From assembly GCF_013389595.1 (NCBI RefSeq), contig NZ_CP058306.1, forward strand, positions 2,108,001 to 2,172,000: 64,000 bases of DNA, in the 5' to 3' direction. The DNA comes from Flavobacterium sp. I3-2 (GTDB lineage Bacteria > Bacteroidota > Bacteroidia > Flavobacteriales > Flavobacteriaceae). The notes beneath the pieces are model-generated. The model was not told the origin of the DNA. It ran no database searches and was given only the letters and a program-made list of their open reading frames with translations. The translations under genes and the position numbers were made by a program. Positions 11,051-20,364 of this stretch are shown here, one piece after another (position 1 is the first letter of the stretch; each line of letters starts with the position of its first letter).

Positions 11051-11058
11051 TAATTTTG
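11051..11058 (+). promoter_or_regulatory. Promoter -7 box of mnmA
   Basis: TAATTTTG matches TAnnTTTG and lies 17 bases before the mnmA ATG. No convincing -33 TTTG is present. Confidence 0.5.
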
Positions 11059-11075
11059 CGTTTCAGTTTTTTAAA

Positions 11076-12272
11076 ATGAAAAAAAGAGTAGTAGTAGGCT
11101 TATCGGGTGGAGTAGACTCTAGCGTAGCCGCTTATTTATTAAAAGAACAAGGATATGAAGTGATTGGGTTATTCATGAAAAATTGGCATGATGATTCGGT
11201 AACCATATCAAACGAATGTCCTTGGCTTGAAGATAGTAATGATGCCTTAATGGTTGCAGATAAATTAGGAATTCCTTTTCAGACTGTAGATTTAAGTGAA
11301 CAATATAAAGAACGTATCGTTGATTACATGTTTAATGAATACGAAAACGGTCGTACACCAAATCCAGATGTTTTATGTAACAGAGAAATTAAATTCGATG
11401 TTTTCATGAAAATTGCTTTAGAGCTTGGTGCGGATTTCGTTGCAACCGGACATTATTGTCGTAAGCAAACACAGATTATCGAAGGTAAAGAAGTTCATAG
11501 TTTAATGGCAGGAGTTGACCCAAATAAAGACCAATCGTATTTTTTATGTCAATTGTCGCAAGAACAATTAGCAAAAGCATTATTTCCGATTGGAGATTTG
11601 TTAAAACCTAAAGTTAGAGAAATTGCAGCAGCAAATGATTTGATTACTGCCGAGAAGAAAGATTCACAAGGTTTGTGTTTTATTGGAAAAGTTCGTTTAC
11701 CAGAATTCTTACAACAACAACTTAAACCAAAAGCAGGATTTATTTATGAAATTTCCAACGATAATTCGGTTTTCAATAAAGATGAAAAAGTTTATGATTC
11801 TTTAGAAGAACAATTAATTGCCGAATCAACTTCTGTTCGATATAATCCAGAATTGGGTAAAAAAGTAGGTAATCATAACGGAGCTCATTATTATACCATT
11901 GGACAACGTAAAGGATTAAATGTTGGTGGAACGGTTGAGCCGTTGTTTATTATTGGAACCGATGTAGTTGAAAATGCAATTTACACAGGTCAAGGAAGTC
12001 AACATCCTGGATTATTCAGAAAATCTTTGTTTGTTAAACCAGAAGAAATTCATTTTATTCGTGAAGATTTGATTTTAAAAAATGGCGAATCAATGGATGT
12101 TATGGCGCGTATTCGTTACCGCCAGCCACTTCAAAAAGCTACGCTACATAAATTTGAATCGGGAATGTATGTTCAGTTCAATGAATATCAATCTGCAATA
12201 ACCGAAGGACAATTTGTTTCTTGGCATTTAGGCGAAGAATTAATTGGTTCAGGAGTTATTTCAAAATTATAA
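11076..12272 (+). CDS. mnmA: tRNA-specific 2-thiouridylase MnmA
   Basis: MnmA puts sulfur on U34 of Lys, Glu and Gln tRNAs. The PP-loop [10 protein letters not shown] lies at residues 8-17. The first catalytic cysteine is in [11 protein letters not shown] (about residue 105) and the second in [11 protein letters not shown] (about residue 207). The C-terminal beta-barrel begins near [11 protein letters not shown]. The 398 residues are slightly longer than the E. coli protein because of an insert after residue 225, as is common in Bacteroidota. A terminator follows. Confidence 0.97.
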   Translation: MKKRVVVGLSGGVDSSVAAYLLKEQGYEVIGLFMKNWHDDSVTISNECPWLEDSNDALMVADKLGIPFQTVDLSEQYKERIVDYMFNEYENGRTPNPDVLCNREIKFDVFMKIALELGADFVATGHYCRKQTQIIEGKEVHSLMAGVDPNKDQSYFLCQLSQEQLAKALFPIGDLLKPKVREIAAANDLITAEKKDSQGLCFIGKVRLPEFLQQQLKPKAGFIYEISNDNSVFNKDEKVYDSLEEQLIAESTSVRYNPELGKKVGNHNGAHYYTIGQRKGLNVGGTVEPLFIIGTDVVENAIYTGQGSQHPGLFRKSLFVKPEEIHFIREDLILKNGESMDVMARIRYRQPLQKATLHKFESGMYVQFNEYQSAITEGQFVSWHLGEELIGSGVISKL

Positions 12273-12296
12273 TGTATTTTTGTTTATATATTAATT

Positions 12297-12325
12297 AAGT
12301 CAAACTAATTTAGTTTGACTTTTTC
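12297..12325 (+). terminator. Terminator after mnmA
   Basis: Perfect 11-bp stem AAGTCAAACTA / TAGTTTGACTT with an ATT loop and a T tail. Confidence 0.85.
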
Positions 12326-12337
12326 TATTTTAAATCA

Positions 12338-12790
12338 ATGAAAAAAATATTTAGTTTTGGATTGTTGTTGATTTTATCAGCTTGTAAAACTTACGAAATA
12401 CCAGTTGAGAGTTTTAGTGAACAATTTAAAAATGTACAACAAGTAGAAAAAATTATTGCAATGCATGGTCCAACTATGTTTGCTTATTCTGAAGTTCCAA
12501 CCTTAGTTAATAATCTTGATTCGATTCGAGTAATAGATAAAAAAGGACAAGTTTTATATTTAGAAAATGCACCTTCGCTTATTATACGTTTTTTTGATGT
12601 AAACAATAAATATTATACGATGTATTTTGATTCTGTTTTATTGAAAAATGATACATTAACAGGAGATCGATCTCGTATGCTGAACGGTTGGTTATATGAA
12701 ATCCCCTTTTCAAGTATAAAAAAGATAAAAATTCAAGACGATAAAAAAATCTATAAATACAAACCAAAAAACGATAAAAAAAATGAATAG
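12338..12790 (+). CDS. Small putative lipoprotein
   Basis: A 150-residue protein with a signal peptide ending in the lipobox LSAC (MKKIFSFGLLLILSACKTYE), so it is probably lipidated at residue 16. The body contains a strand-rich stretch (IRVIDKKGQVLYLENAPSL) and a very lysine-rich end. I do not recognise the family. Its end overlaps the next start by eight bases, suggesting translational coupling to the following oxidoreductase. Confidence 0.7.
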   Translation: MKKIFSFGLLLILSACKTYEIPVESFSEQFKNVQQVEKIIAMHGPTMFAYSEVPTLVNNLDSIRVIDKKGQVLYLENAPSLIIRFFDVNNKYYTMYFDSVLLKNDTLTGDRSRMLNGWLYEIPFSSIKKIKIQDDKKIYKYKPKNDKKNE

Positions 12791-13721
12791 AATAACACAA
12801 CTCTTTAATATAAAATATCCAATTATTCAAGGTGGAATGATTTGGAACAGCGGTTATAAATTAGCTGCTGCAGTTAGTAATGCTGGTGGATTAGGTTTAA
12901 TCGGGGCAGGTTCAATGTATCCTGAGGTTTTGCGCGAACATATTCAAAAATGTAAAAAAGCTACAGATAAACCTTTTGGAGTTAATGTTCCGATGTTATA
13001 TCCAAATGTCGAAGAGATTTTAAATATTATCATTGAAGAAGGTGTGAAAATTGTTTTTACATCTGCCGGAAATCCAAAAACATATACTTCATTTTTAAAA
13101 GAAAAAGGTTTAACAGTGGTACACGTGGTAAGTTCAACAAAATTTGCCTTAAAAGCGCAAGAAGCTGGTGTTGATGCTGTAGTAGCTGAAGGTTTTGAAG
13201 CTGGAGGACATAACGGACGTGAAGAAACAACAACGTTAACTTTAATTCCGATGGTTACTAAAGATGTTTCTATTCCGGTTATTGCAGCTGGTGGAATCGC
13301 AACAGGAAAAGGCATGCACGCAGCTATGATTCTTGGTGCAGAAGGAGTACAAATGGGAACTCGCTTTGCAATGACAATTGAAAGTTCAGCACATGATAAT
13401 TTTAAAAATCTACTTACGCAAGTTAAAGAGGGTGAAACACAATTAACATTAAAAGAATTAGCGCCTGTTCGATTAATAAAAAATGAATTTTTTAATCAAC
13501 TACAAGAAGTTTACGCAAAAGGAGCAACTGTTGAAGATTTGAAAACGGTTTTAGGTAGAGCTCGAGCAAAGAGGGGTATGTTTGAAGGGGATTTGATTGA
13601 AGGTGAGTTAGAAATTGGTCAAATTGTTGGTTTATTAGATGAAATTGAATCGGTAGCCCTGGTAATGAAGGGGGTGGTTGATGAATTTAATGAGTCTGTT
13701 AAAAACAACATTGTTTTTTAA
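12783..13721 (+). CDS. Nitronate monooxygenase / FabK-like flavoprotein
   Basis: This 312-residue TIM-barrel flavoprotein begins with the family signature ITQLFNIKYPIIQGGM. It has AGGLGLIGAG, the EAGGHNG loop that often carries the catalytic His, and the FMN-phosphate segment GGIATGKGM...GAEGVQMGTRF. The family includes nitronate monooxygenases and the enoyl-ACP reductase FabK. The two cannot be told apart safely here, although the GGHNG motif and length fit the nitronate group. A terminator follows. Confidence 0.85.
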   Translation: MNRITQLFNIKYPIIQGGMIWNSGYKLAAAVSNAGGLGLIGAGSMYPEVLREHIQKCKKATDKPFGVNVPMLYPNVEEILNIIIEEGVKIVFTSAGNPKTYTSFLKEKGLTVVHVVSSTKFALKAQEAGVDAVVAEGFEAGGHNGREETTTLTLIPMVTKDVSIPVIAAGGIATGKGMHAAMILGAEGVQMGTRFAMTIESSAHDNFKNLLTQVKEGETQLTLKELAPVRLIKNEFFNQLQEVYAKGATVEDLKTVLGRARAKRGMFEGDLIEGELEIGQIVGLLDEIESVALVMKGVVDEFNESVKNNIVF

Positions 13722-13736
13722 AATGTAAATAAAGTA

Positions 13737-13767
13737 AAAAAGCTCTATATTAATAGAGTTTTTTTAT
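13737..13767 (+). terminator. Terminator after the nitronate-monooxygenase-like gene
   Basis: Stem CTCTAT / ATAGAG, extended by flanking A and T runs, followed by seven T. Confidence 0.75.
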
Positions 13768-13857
13768 TTAAAGTTGGTTTTATTTATTTTATTCGTAATT
13801 AATATTTAAAAAAAAAGCGGTATTTTTATAGAATCAAACAAAAAAAGAAAATACATC

Positions 13858-15765
13858 ATGAGTTATTATAAAATTGGTGACTTAGAACAATATTTTAAAC
13901 ACTATAAAAAATCTGTTAGAGAGCCTCGTAAATTTTGGGGTAAAATTGCTGAAGAAAATTTTGTATGGTATCAAGCTTGGGATAAAGTATTTGATTTCGA
14001 TATGGACAAACACGAAATTAAATGGTTTACGGATGGTAAACTTAATATTGTAAAAAACTGTATTGATAGACATTTATCTAAAAGAGGTGATAAAACTGCT
14101 TTAATTTTTGAACCTAATGAAGTGAGCGAAGCTACTCAGGTCATTTCATATAACGAGTTATATGTACGTGTCGCTAAAATGGCTAACGTCTTAAAATCTC
14201 AAGGAATCGAAAAAGGTGACCGCGTTTGTATTTATTTACCAATGATTCCTGAACTTGCTGTTGCAATGTTAGCCTGTGCTCGAATTGGAGCTATTCATTC
14301 AGTTATTTTTGCTGGTTTTTCTGCAAATGCCATTAAAACGCGAGTTGAAGATTGCGAACCAAAAATGATTATCACTTCAGATGGTGGATTTCGCGGAGCT
14401 AAAACGATTCAATTAAAAGCGGTTGTTGATGAAGCTATTCAAAATATAAGTTGTGTTGAGAAAGTTTTGGTTGTGAATCGTACAAATGAATCTGTCCAAA
14501 TGAAAGAAGGACGTGATTTATGGTTAGAACCACTTTATCAAGAAGCAGAAGAATCTCACGTTGCTCAAATTATGGATTCAGAAGACCCTTTGTTTATTCT
14601 TTATACTTCTGGTTCTACCGGAAAACCAAAGGGAATGGTTCATACAACAGCAGGTTATATGATTCAAACAGCTTATACATTTAATAATGTTTTTGATTAT
14701 AAAGATGAAGATATTTTTTGGTGTACTGCTGATTTAGGTTGGATTACTGGACACTCATATATTTTATATGGTGCATTGTTAAATGGTGCAACCACAGTTA
14801 TGTACGAAGGCGTACCGTCGTATCCAACACCAAGTCGTTTTTGGGATATTATAGATAAACATAAAATCACACAGTTCTATACAGCTCCTACTGCGATTCG
14901 TTCCTTAATGACAGAAGATTATTCTTTTATAACAGGTCACGATTTAAGTTCGTTACGAATTCTTGGGTCAGTAGGTGAGCCTATAAACGAAGAAGCTTGG
15001 CACTGGTTTAATGATTTTGTTGGAAAGAAACGTTGTCCGATTGTAGATACTTGGTGGCAAACAGAAACAGGAAGTATTTTAATTTCTCCGTTAGCTTATG
15101 TTACACCAACAAAACCAACTTATGCAACGCTGCCAATGCCTGGAATTCAAACAGTTTTAATGGATGATTTGCAAAATGAAATTACAGGAAATCAAGTTAT
15201 GGGTTCGTTGTGCATCAAGTTTCCTTGGCCTTCAATGGCTCGAACTATTTGGAACGACCACGAACGTTATGTTCAAACTTATTTTTCTGAATTTCCAGGA
15301 ACTTATTTTACTGGCGATGGTGCGTTGCGTGATGAAGTAGGGTATTACAGAATTACTGGTAGAACCGACGATGTTGTAATCGTTTCGGGTCATAATTTAG
15401 GAACAGCTCCAATTGAAGATGCAATCAATCAACATCCTGCAGTTGCAGAAAGTGCCGTAGTTGGATATCCACACGATATTAAAGGAAATGCGCTTTACGG
15501 ATTCATCACTTTAAAAGTTGAAGGAACAACGCGTGACCGAGATAATGTAAAAAAAGAAATCAATCAGTTAATTGCGTCGCATTACGGACCAATTGGTAAA
15601 TTAGATAAAATTCAGTTTGTAGAAGGCTTGCCCAAAACACGTTCTGGTAAAATTTTACGTCGTTTGTTACGTTCAATTGCTACCGATAGATTAGATACTT
15701 TTGGTGATACATCAACAATGATTAATCCTGAAGTAGTTCAAGGAATTATTGACGAAAGACAATAA
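13858..15765 (+). CDS. acs: Acetyl-CoA synthetase
   Basis: It activates acetate to acetyl-CoA through acetyl-AMP. The 635-residue protein has the N-terminal acs segment (YKKSVREPRKFWG), the AMP-binding motif YTSGSTGKPKGMVHT at about residue 250, DTWWQTETG, and the C-terminal PKTRSGKILRR. The Lys in that last motif is the residue acetylated to switch off the enzyme in other bacteria. It stands alone between two terminators. A possible -7 box TATTTTTA lies about 30 bases before the start. Confidence 0.96.
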   Translation: MSYYKIGDLEQYFKHYKKSVREPRKFWGKIAEENFVWYQAWDKVFDFDMDKHEIKWFTDGKLNIVKNCIDRHLSKRGDKTALIFEPNEVSEATQVISYNELYVRVAKMANVLKSQGIEKGDRVCIYLPMIPELAVAMLACARIGAIHSVIFAGFSANAIKTRVEDCEPKMIITSDGGFRGAKTIQLKAVVDEAIQNISCVEKVLVVNRTNESVQMKEGRDLWLEPLYQEAEESHVAQIMDSEDPLFILYTSGSTGKPKGMVHTTAGYMIQTAYTFNNVFDYKDEDIFWCTADLGWITGHSYILYGALLNGATTVMYEGVPSYPTPSRFWDIIDKHKITQFYTAPTAIRSLMTEDYSFITGHDLSSLRILGSVGEPINEEAWHWFNDFVGKKRCPIVDTWWQTETGSILISPLAYVTPTKPTYATLPMPGIQTVLMDDLQNEITGNQVMGSLCIKFPWPSMARTIWNDHERYVQTYFSEFPGTYFTGDGALRDEVGYYRITGRTDDVVIVSGHNLGTAPIEDAINQHPAVAESAVVGYPHDIKGNALYGFITLKVEGTTRDRDNVKKEINQLIASHYGPIGKLDKIQFVEGLPKTRSGKILRRLLRSIATDRLDTFGDTSTMINPEVVQGIIDERQ

Positions 15766-15770
15766 TATTT

Positions 15771-15798
15771 AATCCCAGTGAAAGCTGGGATTTTTTGT
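15771..15798 (+). terminator. Terminator after acs
   Basis: Stem AATCCCAG / CTGGGATT with a six-base loop followed by six T. Confidence 0.88.
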
Positions 15799-15825
15799 TT
15801 TATAAATACGATTTATGTATTTTTG
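15794..15825 (+). promoter_or_regulatory. Host-type promoter for the PH-domain to MBL operon
   Basis: TTTG at 15794-15797, a 20-bp gap and TATTTTTG at 15818-15825 match the Bacteroidota consensus. The first gene starts at 15839. The genes that follow overlap or nearly touch as far as 20325. Confidence 0.6.
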
Positions 15826-15838
15826 ATAAAAACTAAGT

Positions 15839-16456
15839 ATGGATTCTTTTACAAATCAAACTATAAATTTTCAGGAACTTCCCGATTATAAAAAAACGAC
15901 TTTAACTCCAATTGCAAAGCGATATAAGAAAATTGTAATTTTTAATTTAATCCTTTCAAACGTTATATTGTTAGGACTTACAATTTCAGTTTATTTTTTT
16001 TTGTTAGATGAAGTAGAAACGATTTATAAACTTGGCGGACTTTTTATTTTATTTTTGATTCTAATACTTTTTGATTTTTTTACTTTAATGGCATTTAAAC
16101 GTAAAAGTTATGCTTTTAGAGCACAAGATGTAATTTATTGTTCAGGTATTTTGACTATAACTCATGAAATTGTTCCGTATAATAGATTACAACATGTCGT
16201 TTTAAAACAAGGTTGGTTTTCTCGTTATCTAGGACTAGCAACCATTGAATGTTTTACTGCTGCAAGTGCAAATAATGAAATTGCTATTCCGGGTTTGGAG
16301 CTTGAACAAGCAGAACAAATTAAAAATATGCTTTTAAATAAAATCATAAAAACCGATTTAAATGAACCAACTTTTGAAACTGTTTTATTAGAAGAATTCA
16401 CTCATTTAGAAAATGATTTTTCTCATCAAAAAAAGGAAATTGATGGAACAAATTGA
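15839..16456 (+). CDS. Membrane protein with bacterial PH domain (YdbS-like)
   Basis: Two hydrophobic segments (about residues 32-55 and 60-82) precede a bPH2 domain of about 80 residues. That domain contains the family run ITHEIVPYNRLQHVVLKQGWFSRYLGLATI. Proteins of this type usually come in pairs with a longer multi-PH protein, as here: the next gene overlaps by 14 bases. In Bacillus the YdbS/YdbT pair has been linked to resistance to antimicrobial peptides. The function here is unknown. Confidence 0.85.
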   Translation: MDSFTNQTINFQELPDYKKTTLTPIAKRYKKIVIFNLILSNVILLGLTISVYFFLLDEVETIYKLGGLFILFLILILFDFFTLMAFKRKSYAFRAQDVIYCSGILTITHEIVPYNRLQHVVLKQGWFSRYLGLATIECFTAASANNEIAIPGLELEQAEQIKNMLLNKIIKTDLNEPTFETVLLEEFTHLENDFSHQKKEIDGTN

Positions 16457-17963
16457 TTTAAATCTTCCGCAAAGGCAATCAAAAAAAGGATTGTTGGTTA
16501 TTTTTTTTAAGGTTTTAATACCGTCAATCAAATCATTCTTACCGTTAATTTTAATTTTGTTTTTTAGAGAATCTGACGAACACAAAACTTTAAAAATAGG
16601 TTTGGTTTTTATTGCTGTTTTTACGTTTCTTATAATTGCGAGTGTTATTAATTTCTTGTATTTTAAATTTTATATCAATTCAAATTCTAATGAATTTATC
16701 ATCGAAAAAGGTTGGTTAAATAAATCTAAAACGGTTATTAAGCTTGATAAAATTCAGCAAGTCAATTTAAATCAGAAATTTTTACATCGCGTTTTAAATT
16801 TGTATTCAGTTGAAGTTGATACCGCAGGTTCTTCTAAAACAGAAGCTAAAATTTATGCCGTTTCAGGAGCTGTTGCTCATGCTTTAAAATCAAAATTATT
16901 AGAAAAAGAATTTGTTATAAATACTGATTCAAAGTATAATGATGCTGTTTTAGAAACTATTAATTCGGATATCAATAACAACAAAAGACTTATCGAAATT
17001 TCATTTTCAAGTTTAGTTAAAATCGGTCTTACTCGTAATTATTTACAAACGTTTTCGTTATTATTGGTTTTGTTTTTTCAAGTTTTAGAGAAAGCTCGAG
17101 ATTATTATCGTGACGAAGAAGAAAATGTAATTTCTAATTTTGGTGAATATTTAGAGCAAAACTTCACTTTGGTTATTTTACCGTTGGTTTTATTGATGGT
17201 TTTTGTAGTGGTTTTGATAATCAATTTGGTACGAACATTATTGAAATATTACAATTATAAGATTCAGGTTGTTAATAGAAAATTATTTATTTCATACGGA
17301 CTTTTCGAAACTAAAAATACCATTATTAAATCGCAACGTGTTCAAATCTTAAAAATAACTCAGAATTATTTTCAGAAAAAGCTGAACGTATTGATGATGA
17401 AAATCTTACAAACAGATTCTGAAGAAAATAGTTCTAAAAAAGGAATTGGAATTGATATTCCCGGAGTAAATCAGAATGAAAAAAATGCCATTTTAAGTCA
17501 GATTTTCAATAAAGAAATTGAATTGGAAAACGGAATCAAGCCAAGTATTCGTAAATTTGTAGTTCATTTTATTTGGTTTAGTGTTTTTCCGACACTTGTT
17601 TATCTTATTGTAAGTTATTTAAATTTCGAATCTATTTATCTTTTTGCTGCAATTCCTTTGTTTTTATTTACCGGATTGTATCAGTGGATTACCTATAAAA
17701 ATGCTGTTTTCTATTTTACAGAGCATTTTATTATTAAAAAAAGTGGATTTTGGGATGTAACTTATAGTATTATCGAACCTCATAAAATTCAGAAAATTGC
17801 TACATATCAGCGTATTTGGCATTTAAATATAAACTTAAGTAGTGTAGTTTTGTACACAGCCGGAGGTTTTATAACTTTTTCTATTGCCGATGAAACTGAA
17901 ATTCGAAACCGAGTTAATTTTTGGTTATATAACATTGAAAAACACAATTTAAATTGGATGTAA
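16443..17963 (+). CDS. Membrane protein with three bacterial PH domains (YdbT-like)
   Basis: The 506-residue protein alternates pairs of membrane helices with bPH2 domains. The domains show as KTVIKLDKIQQVNLNQKFLH (about residues 97-116), NTIIKSQRVQILKITQNYF (near 295) and YSIIEPHKIQKIATYQRIWH (near 440). I chose the ATG at 16443, which overlaps the upstream gene by 14 bases; the longer form from 16413 would add ten residues. Its stop overlaps the next ATG (TAATG). It probably works in a complex with the upstream protein at the inner membrane. Confidence 0.85.
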   Translation: MEQIDLNLPQRQSKKGLLVIFFKVLIPSIKSFLPLILILFFRESDEHKTLKIGLVFIAVFTFLIIASVINFLYFKFYINSNSNEFIIEKGWLNKSKTVIKLDKIQQVNLNQKFLHRVLNLYSVEVDTAGSSKTEAKIYAVSGAVAHALKSKLLEKEFVINTDSKYNDAVLETINSDINNNKRLIEISFSSLVKIGLTRNYLQTFSLLLVLFFQVLEKARDYYRDEEENVISNFGEYLEQNFTLVILPLVLLMVFVVVLIINLVRTLLKYYNYKIQVVNRKLFISYGLFETKNTIIKSQRVQILKITQNYFQKKLNVLMMKILQTDSEENSSKKGIGIDIPGVNQNEKNAILSQIFNKEIELENGIKPSIRKFVVHFIWFSVFPTLVYLIVSYLNFESIYLFAAIPLFLFTGLYQWITYKNAVFYFTEHFIIKKSGFWDVTYSIIEPHKIQKIATYQRIWHLNINLSSVVLYTAGGFITFSIADETEIRNRVNFWLYNIEKHNLNWM

Positions 17964-18733
17964 TGCAGATTGAAGAGAATCATATTTTAATACAAAATAG
18001 TTCGATTTATTATAAAAAAGTAAGCCCACAGAATGCAACAAACACCTTGATTCTTTTACATGATTCGTTAGGTTGCACGGTTCTTTGGCGTGATTGGTTA
18101 GATTTACTAGCTCAAGAATTAAATGTAAATATTTTAAGTTATGACCGTCGAGGATATGGAAAATCATCGAATTATACCGTTCCGCGTCCACTAAATTATT
18201 TAGAACAAGAAGCTGAAATTTTAGATGAATTGATTCAAAAACTAGGCTTAAAAAATGTTCACCTTTTCGGATTTTCAGACGGAGCTAGTGTTGCAACGAT
18301 TTATGCAGGAATGTTTGCTGATAAAATACATTCTTTAACCATTGAAGGTGTACATGTTTTGCTTGAAAAAGAAACTTTAGAAGGTGTGCGTCAAGCGAAG
18401 AAAACGTTAGAAACGACTCAAATTGCAAAAGTTTTAGAAAAATATCACGGCGATAAAGTCATGGATTTGTATCTTGCTTGGACAGACACTTGGTTAGACG
18501 AAAAGCATCAAACTTGGAATATCGAACATTTTATTCCAAAAATCAAAGTTCCGATTTTTGTTTTTCAAGGTGAGTTTGATGAGTTTGGTTCACCGGCACA
18601 AATGAATGCTTTTGATGCAGCTCCTAATGCAGAAAAATATTGGGTTTTAGGTGCTGGACATACGGCTCATAAAGAAAAGAAAGAAGAGGTTTTTGAAAAA
18701 GTAACATCTTTTATTAAACAACATTTGGTTTAA
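17963..18733 (+). CDS. Alpha/beta hydrolase
   Basis: A 256-residue alpha/beta hydrolase fold with the oxyanion segment LLHDSLGC, YDRRGYGKS, a nucleophile elbow HLFGFSDGASVA (Ser in GFSDG), the acid in VFQGEFDEFG and the catalytic His in GAGHTAH. The start ATG overlaps the preceding stop; a TTG nine bases upstream is less likely. It sits directly before menA. Its own substrate is not known, but the place is compatible with a role in menaquinone synthesis (for example a MenH- or thioesterase-like step). That is inference from position only. Confidence 0.82.
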   Translation: MQIEENHILIQNSSIYYKKVSPQNATNTLILLHDSLGCTVLWRDWLDLLAQELNVNILSYDRRGYGKSSNYTVPRPLNYLEQEAEILDELIQKLGLKNVHLFGFSDGASVATIYAGMFADKIHSLTIEGVHVLLEKETLEGVRQAKKTLETTQIAKVLEKYHGDKVMDLYLAWTDTWLDEKHQTWNIEHFIPKIKVPIFVFQGEFDEFGSPAQMNAFDAAPNAEKYWVLGAGHTAHKEKKEEVFEKVTSFIKQHLV

Positions 18734-19639
18734 ATGAAAAAGTGGATTAAAGCGGCACGTTTACGAACGTTGCCATTATCGATATCAGGAATTTTCGTAG
18801 GAAGTGCTTGTGCATATCAATCCTATCACACACAATGGAATTATTGGTTAATTTTTGGATTATGCTTTTTAACTACTTTATTTTTTCAAGTGTTATCTAA
18901 CTATGCTAACGATTACGGCGATGCTGTAAAAGGTACTGATAATGATAATAGAGTGGGGCCGAAGCGTGCTATTCAAAGTGGAGAAATCACACAAGCGCAA
19001 ATGAAGAAAGCAATCATTATCACTTCGGTTTTATCTTTGATTTCTTCAGTTGGTGTGATTTATGCTTCATTCGGAAACGAAAATTTTATTCAAGCAATTA
19101 TTTATTTAGTTTTAGCGGTTGCTTGTGTTGGAGCCGCAATTAAATATACAGTCGGAAATTCTGCTTACGGTTATCGTGGTTTGGGCGATGTGTTTGTTTT
19201 TATCTTTTTTGGATTAGTGAGTACTTTGGGGTCGTATTATTTATACGGACATTCGTTTGATTTTAATGTTTTATTACCCGGAACAGCTATCGGATTATTA
19301 AGTATGGCGGTTTTAAATATGAATAACATGCGTGATATCCAAAATGATGCAGAAATGGGTAAAAATACCATAGTTGTAAAATTAGGATTTAATAAAGCAC
19401 GTATGTACCATTTTTACTTAATTGTTCTTGCAGTTATTGCGCTTAATTCATTCGCATTAGAAAAAGGTTTTAAATGGTATCAATTTGCCTTTGTAATCGG
19501 TTTTATTCCGTTACTTAAAAACTTAAAAGTTGTTAATACAGTTACTAATCCAAGAAATTTAGACCCCGAGTTAAAACGTTTATCATTAACGACTTTTTTA
19601 ATATCTTTACTATTATCAATTGCTTTAATCTTAATGTAA
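18734..19639 (+). CDS. menA: 1,4-dihydroxy-2-naphthoate polyprenyltransferase
   Basis: MenA attaches the polyprenyl chain to dihydroxynaphthoate in menaquinone synthesis. The 301-residue protein has the UbiA-family first Asp-rich motif (NYANDYGDAVKGTDND, with NRVGPKRA after it) and the second (NMRDIQNDAEMGK), with about eight hydrophobic helices. The ATG directly follows the stop of the hydrolase. Flavobacteria respire with menaquinone, so the gene is expected. Confidence 0.95.
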   Translation: MKKWIKAARLRTLPLSISGIFVGSACAYQSYHTQWNYWLIFGLCFLTTLFFQVLSNYANDYGDAVKGTDNDNRVGPKRAIQSGEITQAQMKKAIIITSVLSLISSVGVIYASFGNENFIQAIIYLVLAVACVGAAIKYTVGNSAYGYRGLGDVFVFIFFGLVSTLGSYYLYGHSFDFNVLLPGTAIGLLSMAVLNMNNMRDIQNDAEMGKNTIVVKLGFNKARMYHFYLIVLAVIALNSFALEKGFKWYQFAFVIGFIPLLKNLKVVNTVTNPRNLDPELKRLSLTTFLISLLLSIALILM

Positions 19640-19644
19640 AAAAT

Positions 19645-20325
19645 ATGAAAATAACTTATTTAGGACACGCTGCTTTAGCTATCGAAGTTGAAGGAAAAAA
19701 TATCATCGTAGACCCGTTTATTTCGGCTAACGAATTGGCATCTCATATTGATGTAAATGCTTTAAAAGCAGATTATATTTTTATTACACACGCACACGGA
19801 GATCATATTTTAGATGTTGAAACGATTGCAAAAAATAATCCAAATGCAGTTATTGTTTCAAATGCTGAAATTGCAGGACATTATGAAGCTAAAGGTTTTA
19901 AATCACATCCGATGAATCACGGTGGTTCTTGGGAATTTGATTTTGGTAAAGTTAAATACGTAAATGCGATACATTCGTCTTCTTTTCCTGATGGAAGTTA
20001 TGGCGGGCAACCAGGCGGATTTGTGATTACAGCAAACAATAAAAGTGTTTATATTGCTGGAGATACGGCATTAACACAAGATATGAAACTGATTCCTTTA
20101 CGTACTAAATTAGATTTAGCAGTTTTACCAATCGGTAGTAATTTTACGATGGATGTAGAAGATGCTGCAATTGCAGCTGAATTTTTACAAGTGAAAAAAG
20201 TTTTAGGTTATCATTACGATACGTTCGGATATATTAAAATTCACCACGAAACTTCAAAAGAACGTTTTGAAAACCATAATAAAGAACTAATTTTGTTAGA
20301 AGTAGGTTCTTCAATAAATATCTAA
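19645..20325 (+). CDS. Metal-dependent hydrolase, metallo-beta-lactamase fold (UPF0173)
   Basis: The 226-residue protein has the metal-binding motif HAHGDH at residues 49-54, a further His in NHGGSWEF, the bridging Asp in YIAGDTALT and a late His in GYHYDTF. It matches the UPF0173 branch of the fold. The substrate is not known. It lies five bases after menA, and a hairpin terminator follows. Confidence 0.88.
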   Translation: MKITYLGHAALAIEVEGKNIIVDPFISANELASHIDVNALKADYIFITHAHGDHILDVETIAKNNPNAVIVSNAEIAGHYEAKGFKSHPMNHGGSWEFDFGKVKYVNAIHSSSFPDGSYGGQPGGFVITANNKSVYIAGDTALTQDMKLIPLRTKLDLAVLPIGSNFTMDVEDAAIAAEFLQVKKVLGYHYDTFGYIKIHHETSKERFENHNKELILLEVGSSINI

Positions 20326-20328
20326 TTT

Positions 20329-20354
20329 AAAGCTTCGAAAGAAGCTTTTTTTAT
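20329..20354 (+). terminator. Terminator or attenuator between the MBL gene and menC
   Basis: Perfect stem AAAGCTTC / GAAGCTTT with a GAAA tetraloop and a run of T, only about ten bases before the menC start. It would end the operon or reduce read-through into menC. Confidence 0.85.
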
Positions 20355-20364
20355 GAAATAAAAT